Below, one piece after another: positions 25,342 through 33,806 of a stretch of 38,705 nt of DNA. The notes under the pieces were generated by a model. That model saw nothing but the letters and a program-made list of their open reading frames with translations. It was not told where the DNA came from and ran no database searches. Within the stretch, counting starts at the first letter, position 1; each line of letters starts with the position of its first letter. The stretch covers positions 1-38,705 of the forward strand of contig JAHEXJ010000013.1 of the NCBI GenBank assembly GCA_023252155.1, written 5' to 3'. The translations under genes were made by a program, and so were the position numbers. The DNA is from Actinomycetes bacterium (GTDB lineage Bacteria > Actinomycetota > Actinomycetes > Nanopelagicales > Nanopelagicaceae).

Positions 25342-26070
25342 GTGGAAACTAATACTGTGACGCAAAGATCTCCCAAGACCCAATTTGGACCGCTCCCTGG
25401 CCCTTCCCCGATGATGCGCGTTCGCAACCTTTCCAAGGCGAGAGCAAAAATCCTTGAATTTTTATCGCAAGGAACATGCACTGTCGCATCGCTTGCGACA
25501 AAAACGGGGCAGCACGAGAACACCATTCGCGAACATTTGGACGCACTCGTCGAAGACGATCTTGCGATCAGATACCAGTCCATTGAACATTCGCGAGGAC
25601 GACCAGCATGGTTTTACCGCGCCGTGAATGAAACGGATCGGCCGGTCTTCAACGAATACTCCGGATTGGCATCGGCATTGGCCGGATCAATAGCGCGCAC
25701 CAGCTCACATCCAATAGAAGATGCAATTGAAGCCGGTATCTCTTGGGCAAAAGTTCTCGTGACTGAGTCAAGAAAGAACTCCAAGGGTGAAGATGAGAAA
25801 GCGAAGAACGCTATAACATCGCGTCGCAATGTCATCTCCCTTTTCAAAAATTTGGGCTTTGCGCCAAAGCACAATCCTGATCTAAGTAAAATTAAACTCA
25901 CACGCTGTCCGTTACTCGATGCCGCTCGGCAATACCCCGACATAATCTGCAGCGTTCATCTTGGAATCGTCCGCGGTGCACTCGCTGAATTTGGCGCGGC
26001 TCCCGCAGCCGTACTGAAGGCAGAACTAGAACCTTTCGCGCTCAAGGGGGCCTGTCTAGTCAGAATGTGA
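25342..26070 (+). CDS. Winged-helix regulator with C-terminal cysteines (SufR-like, possible Fe-S sensor)
   Basis: A 242-residue predicted regulator of the COG2345/SufR-like type. The winged helix (about 34-95) includes AKILEFLSQGTCTVASLATK, HENTIREHLDALVEDDL and SRGRPAWFYRA. The C-terminal half has C189, C203 (RCPLLDAARQYPDIICSVH) and C238 near the end, with H206. SufR proteins hold an Fe-S cluster with three cysteines at roughly similar places, though the last spacing is wider here. An Fe-S or NO/O2-sensitive repressor is thus likely but unproven. The GTG start is 7 bases after a TACACT -10 and has no Shine-Dalgarno, so leaderless translation is probable. Its 3' end overlaps the convergent channel gene by 15 bases. 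Confidence 0.75.
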   Translation: METNTVTQRSPKTQFGPLPGPSPMMRVRNLSKARAKILEFLSQGTCTVASLATKTGQHENTIREHLDALVEDDLAIRYQSIEHSRGRPAWFYRAVNETDRPVFNEYSGLASALAGSIARTSSHPIEDAIEAGISWAKVLVTESRKNSKGEDEKAKNAITSRRNVISLFKNLGFAPKHNPDLSKIKLTRCPLLDAARQYPDIICSVHLGIVRGALAEFGAAPAAVLKAELEPFALKGACLVRM

Positions 26071-27087
26071 ATTGAGCCAACGACTCCCACGGAAAACCAT
26101 CAAAGAAGTGACAGTCAACCAAACAACGCCTGCGATCCACGTTCCCACGTGACCTATCGTGGTAATGAATGGCATCTTCATTTGCCGTCCGAATAACATG
26201 CTTGCGGTGGAGTACATGCCAAGGGGAAAGACAATGCTCCACAATCCCGTCTCGTATTTCGCCGGCTCGCCCTTCGAGATGTGACGCCAGAACCCAAAAA
26301 CTACGAGAAGTGGAACCCACCAGGTGCCAAAGGCCCACAAGACATAGGTGAATCCGGAAACAAATCCAGTTGTTGCCTGCATGACGGACAGATGCTTGGG
26401 CAATGCGAGAATTCGTGCTCCAGCAAGCACGGTAATTGCTGTTGCGCCCATGTATATCCAGTAGGAGGGGCTGAACGTCTTTGGCTCATTCGATCTTGAT
26501 AGGAGTCGCCAGGTTATGAGCGTGGCCAACATCAAATACAGCAAGACGCCAATACCCCATAAAGCTACAGCGGCCGCACCCAGAAATTCCGTAGCGCGAT
26601 CGTGACCGATGACCGCCGCAACTGCTGCAAGGGATTGGGTAGCAACAACCCAAAGAAACCAACTACCGTTCACCTCCGAGACGACGGGAACATCGCGCCC
26701 GCGAAGAATCAAAGTTCCTGGAATTCCATAGGTGAGGATTAGCCATACTGGAGTGGCTAGTAGTGCCATCAAAATCGTAAGCGTTGGCGCGTTTGACGAG
26801 TAAAGTCGAATTCCTACTACGTTTATTCCCGCAATGATCGTGAAGAAACCAAAAGCTCTGCTTGGCTCGTATACATCCAAGACTATGTCCCCTCGATAAA
26901 GCGCCAGGCGCACAATTATGGCTCCGAGCAGGATTATCAATCCGATGATTGCAACTGAAAGCAGAATGTTTGAAATAGATTGTTGATTGATTGTGTGAAA
27001 AGCGGTTGACACGATGCCCGTTGCCATAACAAAAGCAAACGAGCCAGACGGCATGTGACGAACAGTGCTAGCTAATCGATCGACCAT
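26056..27087 (-). CDS. TDT/TehA-SLAC1 family membrane transporter or anion channel
   Basis: A 343-residue integral membrane protein with about ten hydrophobic helices. The start HMPSGSFAFVMATGIVSTAF is a recognisable TehA/TDT family opening. Further family-like segments are FRGSRWLNSHSD at the C-terminus and FVSGFTYVLWAFGTWWVPLL near 240. The family includes bacterial tellurite-resistance TehA, dicarboxylate/malate and sulfite exporters, and plant SLAC1 anion channels permeable to nitrate. Its position, divergent from narG with a 53- to 86-base shared promoter and with no NarK gene in the window, makes nitrate or nitrite passage a reasonable hypothesis. Substrate cannot be read from sequence. 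Confidence 0.82.
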   Translation of the reverse strand: MVDRLASTVRHMPSGSFAFVMATGIVSTAFHTINQQSISNILLSVAIIGLIILLGAIIVRLALYRGDIVLDVYEPSRAFGFFTIIAGINVVGIRLYSSNAPTLTILMALLATPVWLILTYGIPGTLILRGRDVPVVSEVNGSWFLWVVATQSLAAVAAVIGHDRATEFLGAAAVALWGIGVLLYLMLATLITWRLLSRSNEPKTFSPSYWIYMGATAITVLAGARILALPKHLSVMQATTGFVSGFTYVLWAFGTWWVPLLVVFGFWRHISKGEPAKYETGLWSIVFPLGMYSTASMLFGRQMKMPFITTIGHVGTWIAGVVWLTVTSLMVFRGSRWLNSHSD

Positions 27088-27117
27088 ACTCGAACGCTCT
27101 CAGCCGACGCTCGTCTG

Positions 27118-27142
27118 AAAATAGGGTCTTTGTACCTATTTT
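27118..27142. promoter_or_regulatory. Perfect inverted repeat AAAATAGG-N9-CCTATTTT in the channel/narG promoter
   Basis: Eight-base arms match perfectly across a 9-base spacer. The repeat lies midway between the divergent channel gene (start 27087) and narG. It overlaps a possible TTG start of narG at 27141, which argues for the ATG at 27174. Within it, TACCTAT (27133-27139) fits the NarL heptamer TACYYMT known from enterobacteria, but the opposing half does not, so this may be coincidence. Confidence 0.55.
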
Positions 27143-27173
27143 GAACCGATTAGCGATCAACGAGACTTGTGCC

Positions 27174-30100
27174 ATGGGTAGAGATCTTCAAATAGAGACA
27201 GGCGTGGAAGAAAGTCTCGTTAAGTTCAGCCGGTTCTTCGTCAAAGGTGAAATTTCATCCGACCTTCAAAGTGTCACAAAGGCTGGCGGACGTAGCGGCG
27301 ATGTCTTCTATAGAGATCGTTGGAGTCACGACAAAGTGGTCCGTTCGACCCACGGCGTAAATTGCACTGGATCGTGCTCATGGAAAGTTTACGTCAAGGA
27401 CGGCATCATCACTTGGGAAACACAACAAACTGATTACCCTTCGGTTGGTCCGAATTCTCCTGAATATGAGCCACGCGGATGTCCACGTGGCGCCGCGTTC
27501 TCTTGGTACACCTACTCTCCTACTCGAATTCGCTTCCCCTATATTCGAGGTGTCCTACTTGAGATGTACCGCGAAGCGAAATCGCGCCTTGGAGATCCCG
27601 TCTTGGCATGGGCTGACGTTGTTGACGATCCGGAGCGTCGCAAGAAATATCACCGTGCGCGCGGCAAGGGTGGCCTTGTTCGCGCCAATTGGACTGAGAT
27701 CTCAGAAATAATCGCGGCGGCGCATGTCTACACGATTAAGAAGTACGGCCCCGATCGCGTTTTTGGTTTTTCTCCCATCCCCGCCATGTCGATGGCGTCA
27801 CATGCCGCAGGCGCGCGCTTCATCTCATTAATGGGTGGGTCGATGCTTTCATTTTACGATTGGTACGCCGATTTACCAGTTGCATCACCACAAGTATTCG
27901 GCGATCAAACAGATGTGCCCGAATCTGCAGATTGGTTCAATTCAACCTACCTGATGATGTGGGGTTCGAATGTTCCTGTGACACGGACACCCGATGCCCA
28001 CTTTATGACGGAGGCGCGTTACAGAGGACAGAAAGTTATTGCGGTAAGTCCTGACTATGCAGACAACACCAAGTTCGCTGACGAATGGGTAGCCCCGCAC
28101 CCCGGCACGGACGGTGCGCTTGGAATGGCGATGGGCCACGTTATTTTGAAAGAATTTTTTATCGATCAACAAGTCCCAAGATTCACTGACTATGTGAAGA
28201 AATATACGGATCTGCCTTACCTAGTTTCATTGCGTGAGAAAGACGGCGCATGGGTGCCAGATAAGTTCCTTGTCGCATCCGATCTTGGTGACACTTCCGA
28301 AGGATCGAAATTCAAAACGGTCATGCTCGATTCCAGTACTGGCAAAACTTTCATACCTAATGGCTCATTGGGTCATCGCTACAACGACTCGTCTATGGGC
28401 AAATGGAATTTGGATCTTGAAGGCATTGATCCTTCACTTTCGATCTTTGATAACCCCAATTCCAATCCAGTGACCGTGCTGATGCCTCGCTTTGATATGG
28501 GTCAAGAAGCTGCCGAAAGCGGCGGCGTTTTGCGACGAGGTGTACCGGCAATCCAGATAGGCGCAAAGAAAGTAACAACTGTCTACGACTTGATGTTGGC
28601 CCAATACGGTGTCGGCCGCGAGGGATTAGACGGTGATTGGCCGACTGGATATGACGATCCATCACCGTACACACCATCGTGGCAAGAAGAGATCACAAGC
28701 GTTCCTGCAGTGCAGGCGATTCGAATAGCCCGTGAATTCGCCCAAAATGCGATCGACTCGGAAGGCCGCTCCATGATTCTCATGGGCGCTGGGACAAATC
28801 ATTGGTTCCACTCGGACACTATGTACCGCACGTTCTTAGCGCTCGTCACCCTCACCGGCTGTCAAGGCGTCAATGGCGGCGGTTGGGCTCATTACGTCGG
28901 ACAAGAAAAATGCCGACCGGTAACTGGATGGGCACAACTAGCATTTGGCGCGGATTGGACACGTCCTGCACGCCAGATGATCGGAACGGCGTTCTGGTAC
29001 GTAACCACAGATCAATGGCGCTACGACGCACTAGGTTCGGAATTACTTGCAACTCCACTTGGTGAGAATCGATTTAAAGGCATGGCGGCGATCGATGTGC
29101 TCGCGCAATCTGCCCGAATGGGATGGATGCCCTCTCACCCCTCCCTCGATCGGAATTCACTTGACTTAGTTGACGAGGCGCGGGCGAAGGGAATAGACCC
29201 AGCAGAATACGTCGTCAGTGAATTGAAGAGTGGAAAACTCAAATTCGCAATTGAAGATCCAGATGCACCAGAGAATTGGCCACGAATACTCACTGTTTGG
29301 CGCGCAAACATCCTAGGTTCATCCAGCAAGGGAAATGAATATTTTCTGAAACACCTACTGGGAACGGATAGTTCGGTACGGGCGGAGGAAAACGCACCGG
29401 AAGACCGACCACGAGATGTTAAATGGCGAGAAGACGCTTCAGACGGAAAACTCGATCTTCTCGTGTCTGTCGATTTTCGAATGACAAGTACGGGACTATT
29501 TGGAGATATCTTGCTTCCGGCTGCAACTTGGTACGAAAAACATGATCTTTCAAGTACTGATATGCATCCATTCGTCCACGCATTTACTCCGGCCATCAAT
29601 CCGCCTTGGGAAACCAAAACCGATTACGACATCTTTCAAATGCTTGGGCGGCAAGTCTCGGAACAAGCTAAAAGTCATCTCGGCGAACGCGAAGATCTGA
29701 TGGTTGTTCCACTAACGCATGACACACCAGATGCCATGGCAAACCCCGGTGGAGTGGTGCTCGATTGGCACAAGGGAGAAGTAGAACCTATCCCCGGAGT
29801 GACAATGCCAAAACTTATCGTCGTAAAAAGGGATTACACCCAGATCGGCGAAAAGATGGCGGCCCTTGGCCCGCTCATAGATCAATTAGGAACCAACACA
29901 AAGGGCGTCCCCGTTTCAGTTCTGCCAGAGGTCGAACTTCTTGGACGGACAAACGGTGTGATTTCACATGGCGTTGCAGCAGGCCGTCCATCACTTGCTC
30001 GAGACGTCGATGCTTGCGAAGCAATTCTCGCCCTGTCAGGTACAACAAATGGACGTGTCGCAGTTGCAGGTTTCAGAGCGTTGGAGAAGAGAACCGGTCA

Positions 30101-30857
30101 GCAATTAACTGACTTGGCCTTAGACAATGAAGGCAAGCGCATCACCTTTGCCGATACCCAAACTAGACCCGTTCCAGTAATTACAAGCCCTGAATGGTCG
30201 GGTTCTGAACATGGCGGGCGTCGCTACACGGCATTTGCCATAAACGTAGAACGACTAAAGCCTTGGCACACTCTTACTGGTCGCCAACATTTCTTTGTGG
30301 ATCATGACTGGATGAGCGAACTTGGCGAGCAGATGCCAATCTTCAGGCCGCCACTAAATATGCATCGCATTTTCGGCAATCAGGCAAACGGGGTCGAAAA
30401 GGAAGTCACGGTTCGCTACTTAACCCCGCACTCAAAGTGGTCGATTCACTCCGAGTATCAAGACAATCTCTTTATGCTTTCACTCTCTCGTGGTGGGCAG
30501 GAAATTTGGATGAGCGTCGAGGACGCCGAAACCATCGGAGTAAAAGACAACGAGTGGATTGAGGCTTACAACCGGAACGGTGTCGTGGTTGCGAGGGCAT
30601 GTGTTTCACATCGAATGCCAACCGGGACCGTCTTTATGTATCATGCAAAGGACCGTGTCGTTGACGTTCCACTTGCGGAAACTTCGGGCAAACGTGGCGG
30701 TATCCATAACTCACTTACCCGCCTGATGCTCAAGCCAACCCATCTCATTGGCGGTTATGCGCAATTGACCTTCGCTTTCAACTATCTCGGACCTACCGGC
30801 AATCAGCGCGATGAAGTAACAGTGATTCGTCGTCGATCCCAAGATGTGGAGTACTAA
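27174..30857 (+). CDS. narG: Respiratory nitrate reductase alpha subunit
   Basis: Molybdopterin catalytic subunit of the membrane-bound quinol-nitrate oxidoreductase, reducing nitrate to nitrite on the cytoplasmic side. Numbering from the ATG at 27174 (1,227 aa), the FS0 cluster ligands are His60, Cys64 and Cys68 in STHGVNCTGSCSWKVY, and Cys103 in PRGCPRG. The Mo region is SFYDWYADLPVASPQ followed by DQTDVPESADWF. GGWAHYVGQEKCRP and YLTPHSKWSIHSEYQDN later in the chain are also NarG-typical. There is no twin-arginine export signal. A TTG 11 codons upstream is the alternative start. The stop overlaps the narH ATG by one base. The gene is intact and full length. Confidence 0.97.
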   Translation: MGRDLQIETGVEESLVKFSRFFVKGEISSDLQSVTKAGGRSGDVFYRDRWSHDKVVRSTHGVNCTGSCSWKVYVKDGIITWETQQTDYPSVGPNSPEYEPRGCPRGAAFSWYTYSPTRIRFPYIRGVLLEMYREAKSRLGDPVLAWADVVDDPERRKKYHRARGKGGLVRANWTEISEIIAAAHVYTIKKYGPDRVFGFSPIPAMSMASHAAGARFISLMGGSMLSFYDWYADLPVASPQVFGDQTDVPESADWFNSTYLMMWGSNVPVTRTPDAHFMTEARYRGQKVIAVSPDYADNTKFADEWVAPHPGTDGALGMAMGHVILKEFFIDQQVPRFTDYVKKYTDLPYLVSLREKDGAWVPDKFLVASDLGDTSEGSKFKTVMLDSSTGKTFIPNGSLGHRYNDSSMGKWNLDLEGIDPSLSIFDNPNSNPVTVLMPRFDMGQEAAESGGVLRRGVPAIQIGAKKVTTVYDLMLAQYGVGREGLDGDWPTGYDDPSPYTPSWQEEITSVPAVQAIRIAREFAQNAIDSEGRSMILMGAGTNHWFHSDTMYRTFLALVTLTGCQGVNGGGWAHYVGQEKCRPVTGWAQLAFGADWTRPARQMIGTAFWYVTTDQWRYDALGSELLATPLGENRFKGMAAIDVLAQSARMGWMPSHPSLDRNSLDLVDEARAKGIDPAEYVVSELKSGKLKFAIEDPDAPENWPRILTVWRANILGSSSKGNEYFLKHLLGTDSSVRAEENAPEDRPRDVKWREDASDGKLDLLVSVDFRMTSTGLFGDILLPAATWYEKHDLSSTDMHPFVHAFTPAINPPWETKTDYDIFQMLGRQVSEQAKSHLGEREDLMVVPLTHDTPDAMANPGGVVLDWHKGEVEPIPGVTMPKLIVVKRDYTQIGEKMAALGPLIDQLGTNTKGVPVSVLPEVELLGRTNGVISHGVAAGRPSLARDVDACEAILALSGTTNGRVAVAGFRALEKRTGQQLTDLALDNEGKRITFADTQTRPVPVITSPEWSGSEHGGRRYTAFAINVERLKPWHTLTGRQHFFVDHDWMSELGEQMPIFRPPLNMHRIFGNQANGVEKEVTVRYLTPHSKWSIHSEYQDNLFMLSLSRGGQEIWMSVEDAETIGVKDNEWIEAYNRNGVVVARACVSHRMPTGTVFMYHAKDRVVDVPLAETSGKRGGIHNSLTRLMLKPTHLIGGYAQLTFAFNYLGPTGNQRDEVTVIRRRSQDVEY

Positions 30858-32416
30858 TGAAAGTTATGGCCCAAATGGGCATGGTGATGAACTTAGACAA
30901 ATGCATTGGTTGTCACACGTGCTCGGTTACATGCAAGCAGGCTTGGACTAACCGCACGGGGCTTGAATACGCCTGGTTCAACAATGTTGAAACACGGCCT
31001 GGACAGGGTTACCCGAAACAATATGAGGACCAAGAAAAGGCAAAGGGCGGATGGATCCGCACCAAAGGCGGCCGACTTCGTCTCAAGGGTGGAAGTAAGG
31101 CCCGCCGCTTGCTATCCATCTTCTCAAATCCCCGCATGTTGAACATCAAGGACTACTACGAACCTTGGACTTACGAATATGACAATCTGATCACCGCTCC
31201 CCTAGGTCAACAGACCCCTGTTGCACGGCCCAAGTCGCTACTAACTGGCAAGCCCATGAAGATCGAATGGTCAGCCAACTGGGATGACGATCTAGGTGGC
31301 GGCCCGTCGAATATCGAAAAGGATCCGATACTTCAAAAATTGGCGGAGGATGTCACCACCAAAGTGAAATTGGAATTTGAACAGACTTTTATGTTCTATC
31401 TTCCACGAATTTGCGAGCATTGTTTAAACCCTGCCTGTGTCGCCGCCTGCCCATCAGGTGCAATTTACAAACGAGCAGAAGACGGAATTGTTCTTGTAGA
31501 TCAGCAGCAGTGCAAAGGGTGGCGAATGTGTGTCTCGGCATGCCCCTACAAAAAAATATATTTCAATCACAAGACGGGCAAAGCGGAGAAGTGCACATTC
31601 TGCTACCCGCGTCTGGAAATTGGACAGCCAACTGTATGTGCCGAGACTTGCGTCGGTCGTCTGCGCTATCTGGGTCTCTTTCTTTATGACGCCGACCGAG
31701 TTTTAGAAGCGGCGTCGACAGAAAACGATCAGGACCTTTATGAAGCCCAGATGGACATTATCTTGGACCCACATGATCCAGTCGTTTTAGAAGCCGCTCG
31801 CGCCGATGGCATACCTGAGGATTGGCTAGTCGCCGCACAAAAATCCCCCGTTTATAAATTAGCGAAGGTCTACCGCATTGCCCTTCCACTTCACCCTGAA
31901 TATCGCACTATGCCCATGGTCTGGTACGTACCTCCGCTCTCTCCCATCGTTGATGTCCTTACGGAAACCGGGCATGACGGTGAGGAAGCGGGCAATCTCT
32001 TCGGTGCCATCGAAGCACTTCGCATTCCGTTGGAGTATCTCGCTGAAATGTTTTCCGCGGGAGATGTCGAGGTGGTTACGAAAACGCTTCGTAAACTCTC
32101 CGCGATGCGCTCTTATATGCGTGACATCAATCTAGGTCGAGAGCCTCGACCCGAAATTCCTGCGGCTGTGGGCATGGACGAGGAATCTATCTACGAGATG
32201 TACCGCCTGCTTGCAATAGCAAAATATGAAGATCGCTATGTAATACCTGCCGCGCACACTGAACAAGCCAAAGAATTAGACCACCTTGGATGCTCGCTCG
32301 ACGGTATTGAAGGAGTCGAGAAGTTGGGTGGAGGACCTTTCGGACAATCCTCTGGTAACCCCGTTCCAGTGACGATCGAAAGCTTTCTTGCGATGAAAGA
32401 ACGGCAGACAAAATGA
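30857..32416 (+). CDS. narH: Respiratory nitrate reductase beta subunit
   Basis: Electron-transfer subunit carrying four Fe-S clusters between NarI haems and NarG. The 519-residue protein has the first ferredoxin cysteine set CIGCHTCSVTCKQ near residue 16. A second group is CEHCLNPACVAACPSGA near 184, and a third CKGWRMCVSACPYKKIYFN near 217, where Trp replaces one cysteine as in canonical NarH [3Fe-4S] sites. The fourth is CTFCYPRLEIGQPTVCAETC near 245. The length is typical. The stop overlaps the narJ ATG (ATGA), so narGHJI is a tightly coupled operon. Confidence 0.97.
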   Translation: MKVMAQMGMVMNLDKCIGCHTCSVTCKQAWTNRTGLEYAWFNNVETRPGQGYPKQYEDQEKAKGGWIRTKGGRLRLKGGSKARRLLSIFSNPRMLNIKDYYEPWTYEYDNLITAPLGQQTPVARPKSLLTGKPMKIEWSANWDDDLGGGPSNIEKDPILQKLAEDVTTKVKLEFEQTFMFYLPRICEHCLNPACVAACPSGAIYKRAEDGIVLVDQQQCKGWRMCVSACPYKKIYFNHKTGKAEKCTFCYPRLEIGQPTVCAETCVGRLRYLGLFLYDADRVLEAASTENDQDLYEAQMDIILDPHDPVVLEAARADGIPEDWLVAAQKSPVYKLAKVYRIALPLHPEYRTMPMVWYVPPLSPIVDVLTETGHDGEEAGNLFGAIEALRIPLEYLAEMFSAGDVEVVTKTLRKLSAMRSYMRDINLGREPRPEIPAAVGMDEESIYEMYRLLAIAKYEDRYVIPAAHTEQAKELDHLGCSLDGIEGVEKLGGGPFGQSSGNPVPVTIESFLAMKERQTK

Positions 32417-33060
32417 GCATCGCCACTGCACAGATGATCGCGTCGTCGATGCTCGTCTACCCCGAAAAAGATTTCATGGGCAGACGTGTTGAAATGGAAT
32501 CAATCGCGAAGAAACTCGATCCTGAATGGGGCGAACCCCTCCTTGAGTTCCTAGACATCACTTTCACGATGACATTGGACGAACTGCAACGTCACTACGT
32601 CGAAATCTTCGATATGCGCCGACGATGCTCGCTCTTCCTAACATCGTGGACACACGGTGACACGCGCAATCGCGGTATGGCCCTGATCTACTTCAAGGAG
32701 AAGTACAAGGACGCTGGGATCGTAATGTCAGATGTGGAATTGCCGGATCACTTGGCAGTGGTTCTCGAATTCGCAGCGCTCATTGATCCTCTGGAAGGCA
32801 GCCTGCTTCTTGGCGAGCATCGAGCCCCCATTGAGTTGATCAGAGATGCACTCCGTACGGCAAATTCTCCTTACGTACACGTCCTCGACTCAATCGTGGC
32901 AACGCTTCCTCCCATGACCCCTGAAATCGAAGAGCGTGCGAGGGCACTAGCCCTAAGTGGACCACCCGTTGAATTTGTGGGTATAAGCGGCGCGGTTAAC
33001 GTGGCTCTCGAACCATTTTCGACGATTCCCTCGTTTGCATCTAACGGAGTGAGACTATGA
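32413..33060 (+). CDS. narJ: Nitrate reductase molybdenum cofactor assembly chaperone NarJ
   Basis: System-specific chaperone that holds NarGH during cofactor insertion and membrane attachment; not part of the mature enzyme. The 215-residue, helix-rich protein contains ASSMLVYPEKDFMGR near the start, DELQRHYVEIFDMRRRCSLF near residue 56 and LTSWTHGDTRNRGMAL near 76, all typical of NarJ/TorD family proteins. ELPDHLAVVLEFAAL near 113 also fits. It overlaps narH and narI by 4 bases on either side. Confidence 0.93.
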   Translation: MSIATAQMIASSMLVYPEKDFMGRRVEMESIAKKLDPEWGEPLLEFLDITFTMTLDELQRHYVEIFDMRRRCSLFLTSWTHGDTRNRGMALIYFKEKYKDAGIVMSDVELPDHLAVVLEFAALIDPLEGSLLLGEHRAPIELIRDALRTANSPYVHVLDSIVATLPPMTPEIEERARALALSGPPVEFVGISGAVNVALEPFSTIPSFASNGVRL

Positions 33061-33797
33061 CATCCCTCGACATTCTGCTCTGGTCGGTCCTGCCGTATGT
33101 AGCTATCGGTTCATTCATCTTCGGCTTGGTCTGGCGCTATAAGTATGACAAGTTCAATTGGACCACTCGTTCATCTCAAATATACGAAGGACGAATGTTG
33201 AGAATTGCGAGCCCGCTATTTCACCTTGGCCTTTTTGCGGTCATTGGCGGGCACATCGTCGGCTTGCTTATTCCAAAATCCTGGACCGATGCTTTGGGAA
33301 TCAGCCAAGAGATGTACCACCTGGGCGCAATAACGATGGGTGGTTTTGCCGGGATTGCGACCTTATTGGGAATTACGTTACTCATCTATCGAAGGCGAAC
33401 TACAGACGCTGTATTTGCCGCGACAACTAAGAATGATAAAACGATGTACATCTTTTTAGTTGCAACACTTCTAGCTGGTTGTGCCGCGACGCTGTCTAGT
33501 GCCGGAGTCATTGGTACAGAACACAATTATCGCGAAACGGTTTCTCCGTGGTTCCGTTCCATTCTGCTCCTTCGACCAGATGGGATTCTCATGGCCCACA
33601 CGCCACTTGCATTTCGGATTCACGCCGTTGTAGGAATGCTTCTCTTCATCATCTGGCCCTTCACCCGCCTGGTTCACGCCATGAGCGCCCCGTTCACGTA
33701 TATCTTCCGTCCGCCAATTATTTATCGCACAAGAGATGGGCGAGGCAAACCAGGTAATCGCAAAGCGCGTCCTGGTTGGGAACGTGTTAAATACTGA
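33057..33797 (+). CDS. narI: Respiratory nitrate reductase gamma subunit (cytochrome b)
   Basis: Membrane anchor with two b haems that oxidises menaquinol and passes electrons to NarH. The 246-residue protein has about five transmembrane helices. Candidate haem ligands are His56 and His66 (LFHLGLFAVIGGHIVG) and His189 and His207 (FRIHAVVGMLL, RLVHAMSAPF), almost the spacing of E. coli NarI. The C-terminus is basic (RKARPGWERVKY). The ATG overlaps narJ by 4 bases. The stop lies 9 bases from the convergent S66 peptidase gene, with no visible hairpin terminator. Confidence 0.96.
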   Translation: MTSLDILLWSVLPYVAIGSFIFGLVWRYKYDKFNWTTRSSQIYEGRMLRIASPLFHLGLFAVIGGHIVGLLIPKSWTDALGISQEMYHLGAITMGGFAGIATLLGITLLIYRRRTTDAVFAATTKNDKTMYIFLVATLLAGCAATLSSAGVIGTEHNYRETVSPWFRSILLLRPDGILMAHTPLAFRIHAVVGMLLFIIWPFTRLVHAMSAPFTYIFRPPIIYRTRDGRGKPGNRKARPGWERVKY

Positions 33798-33806
33798 ATT
33801 GGTTCC

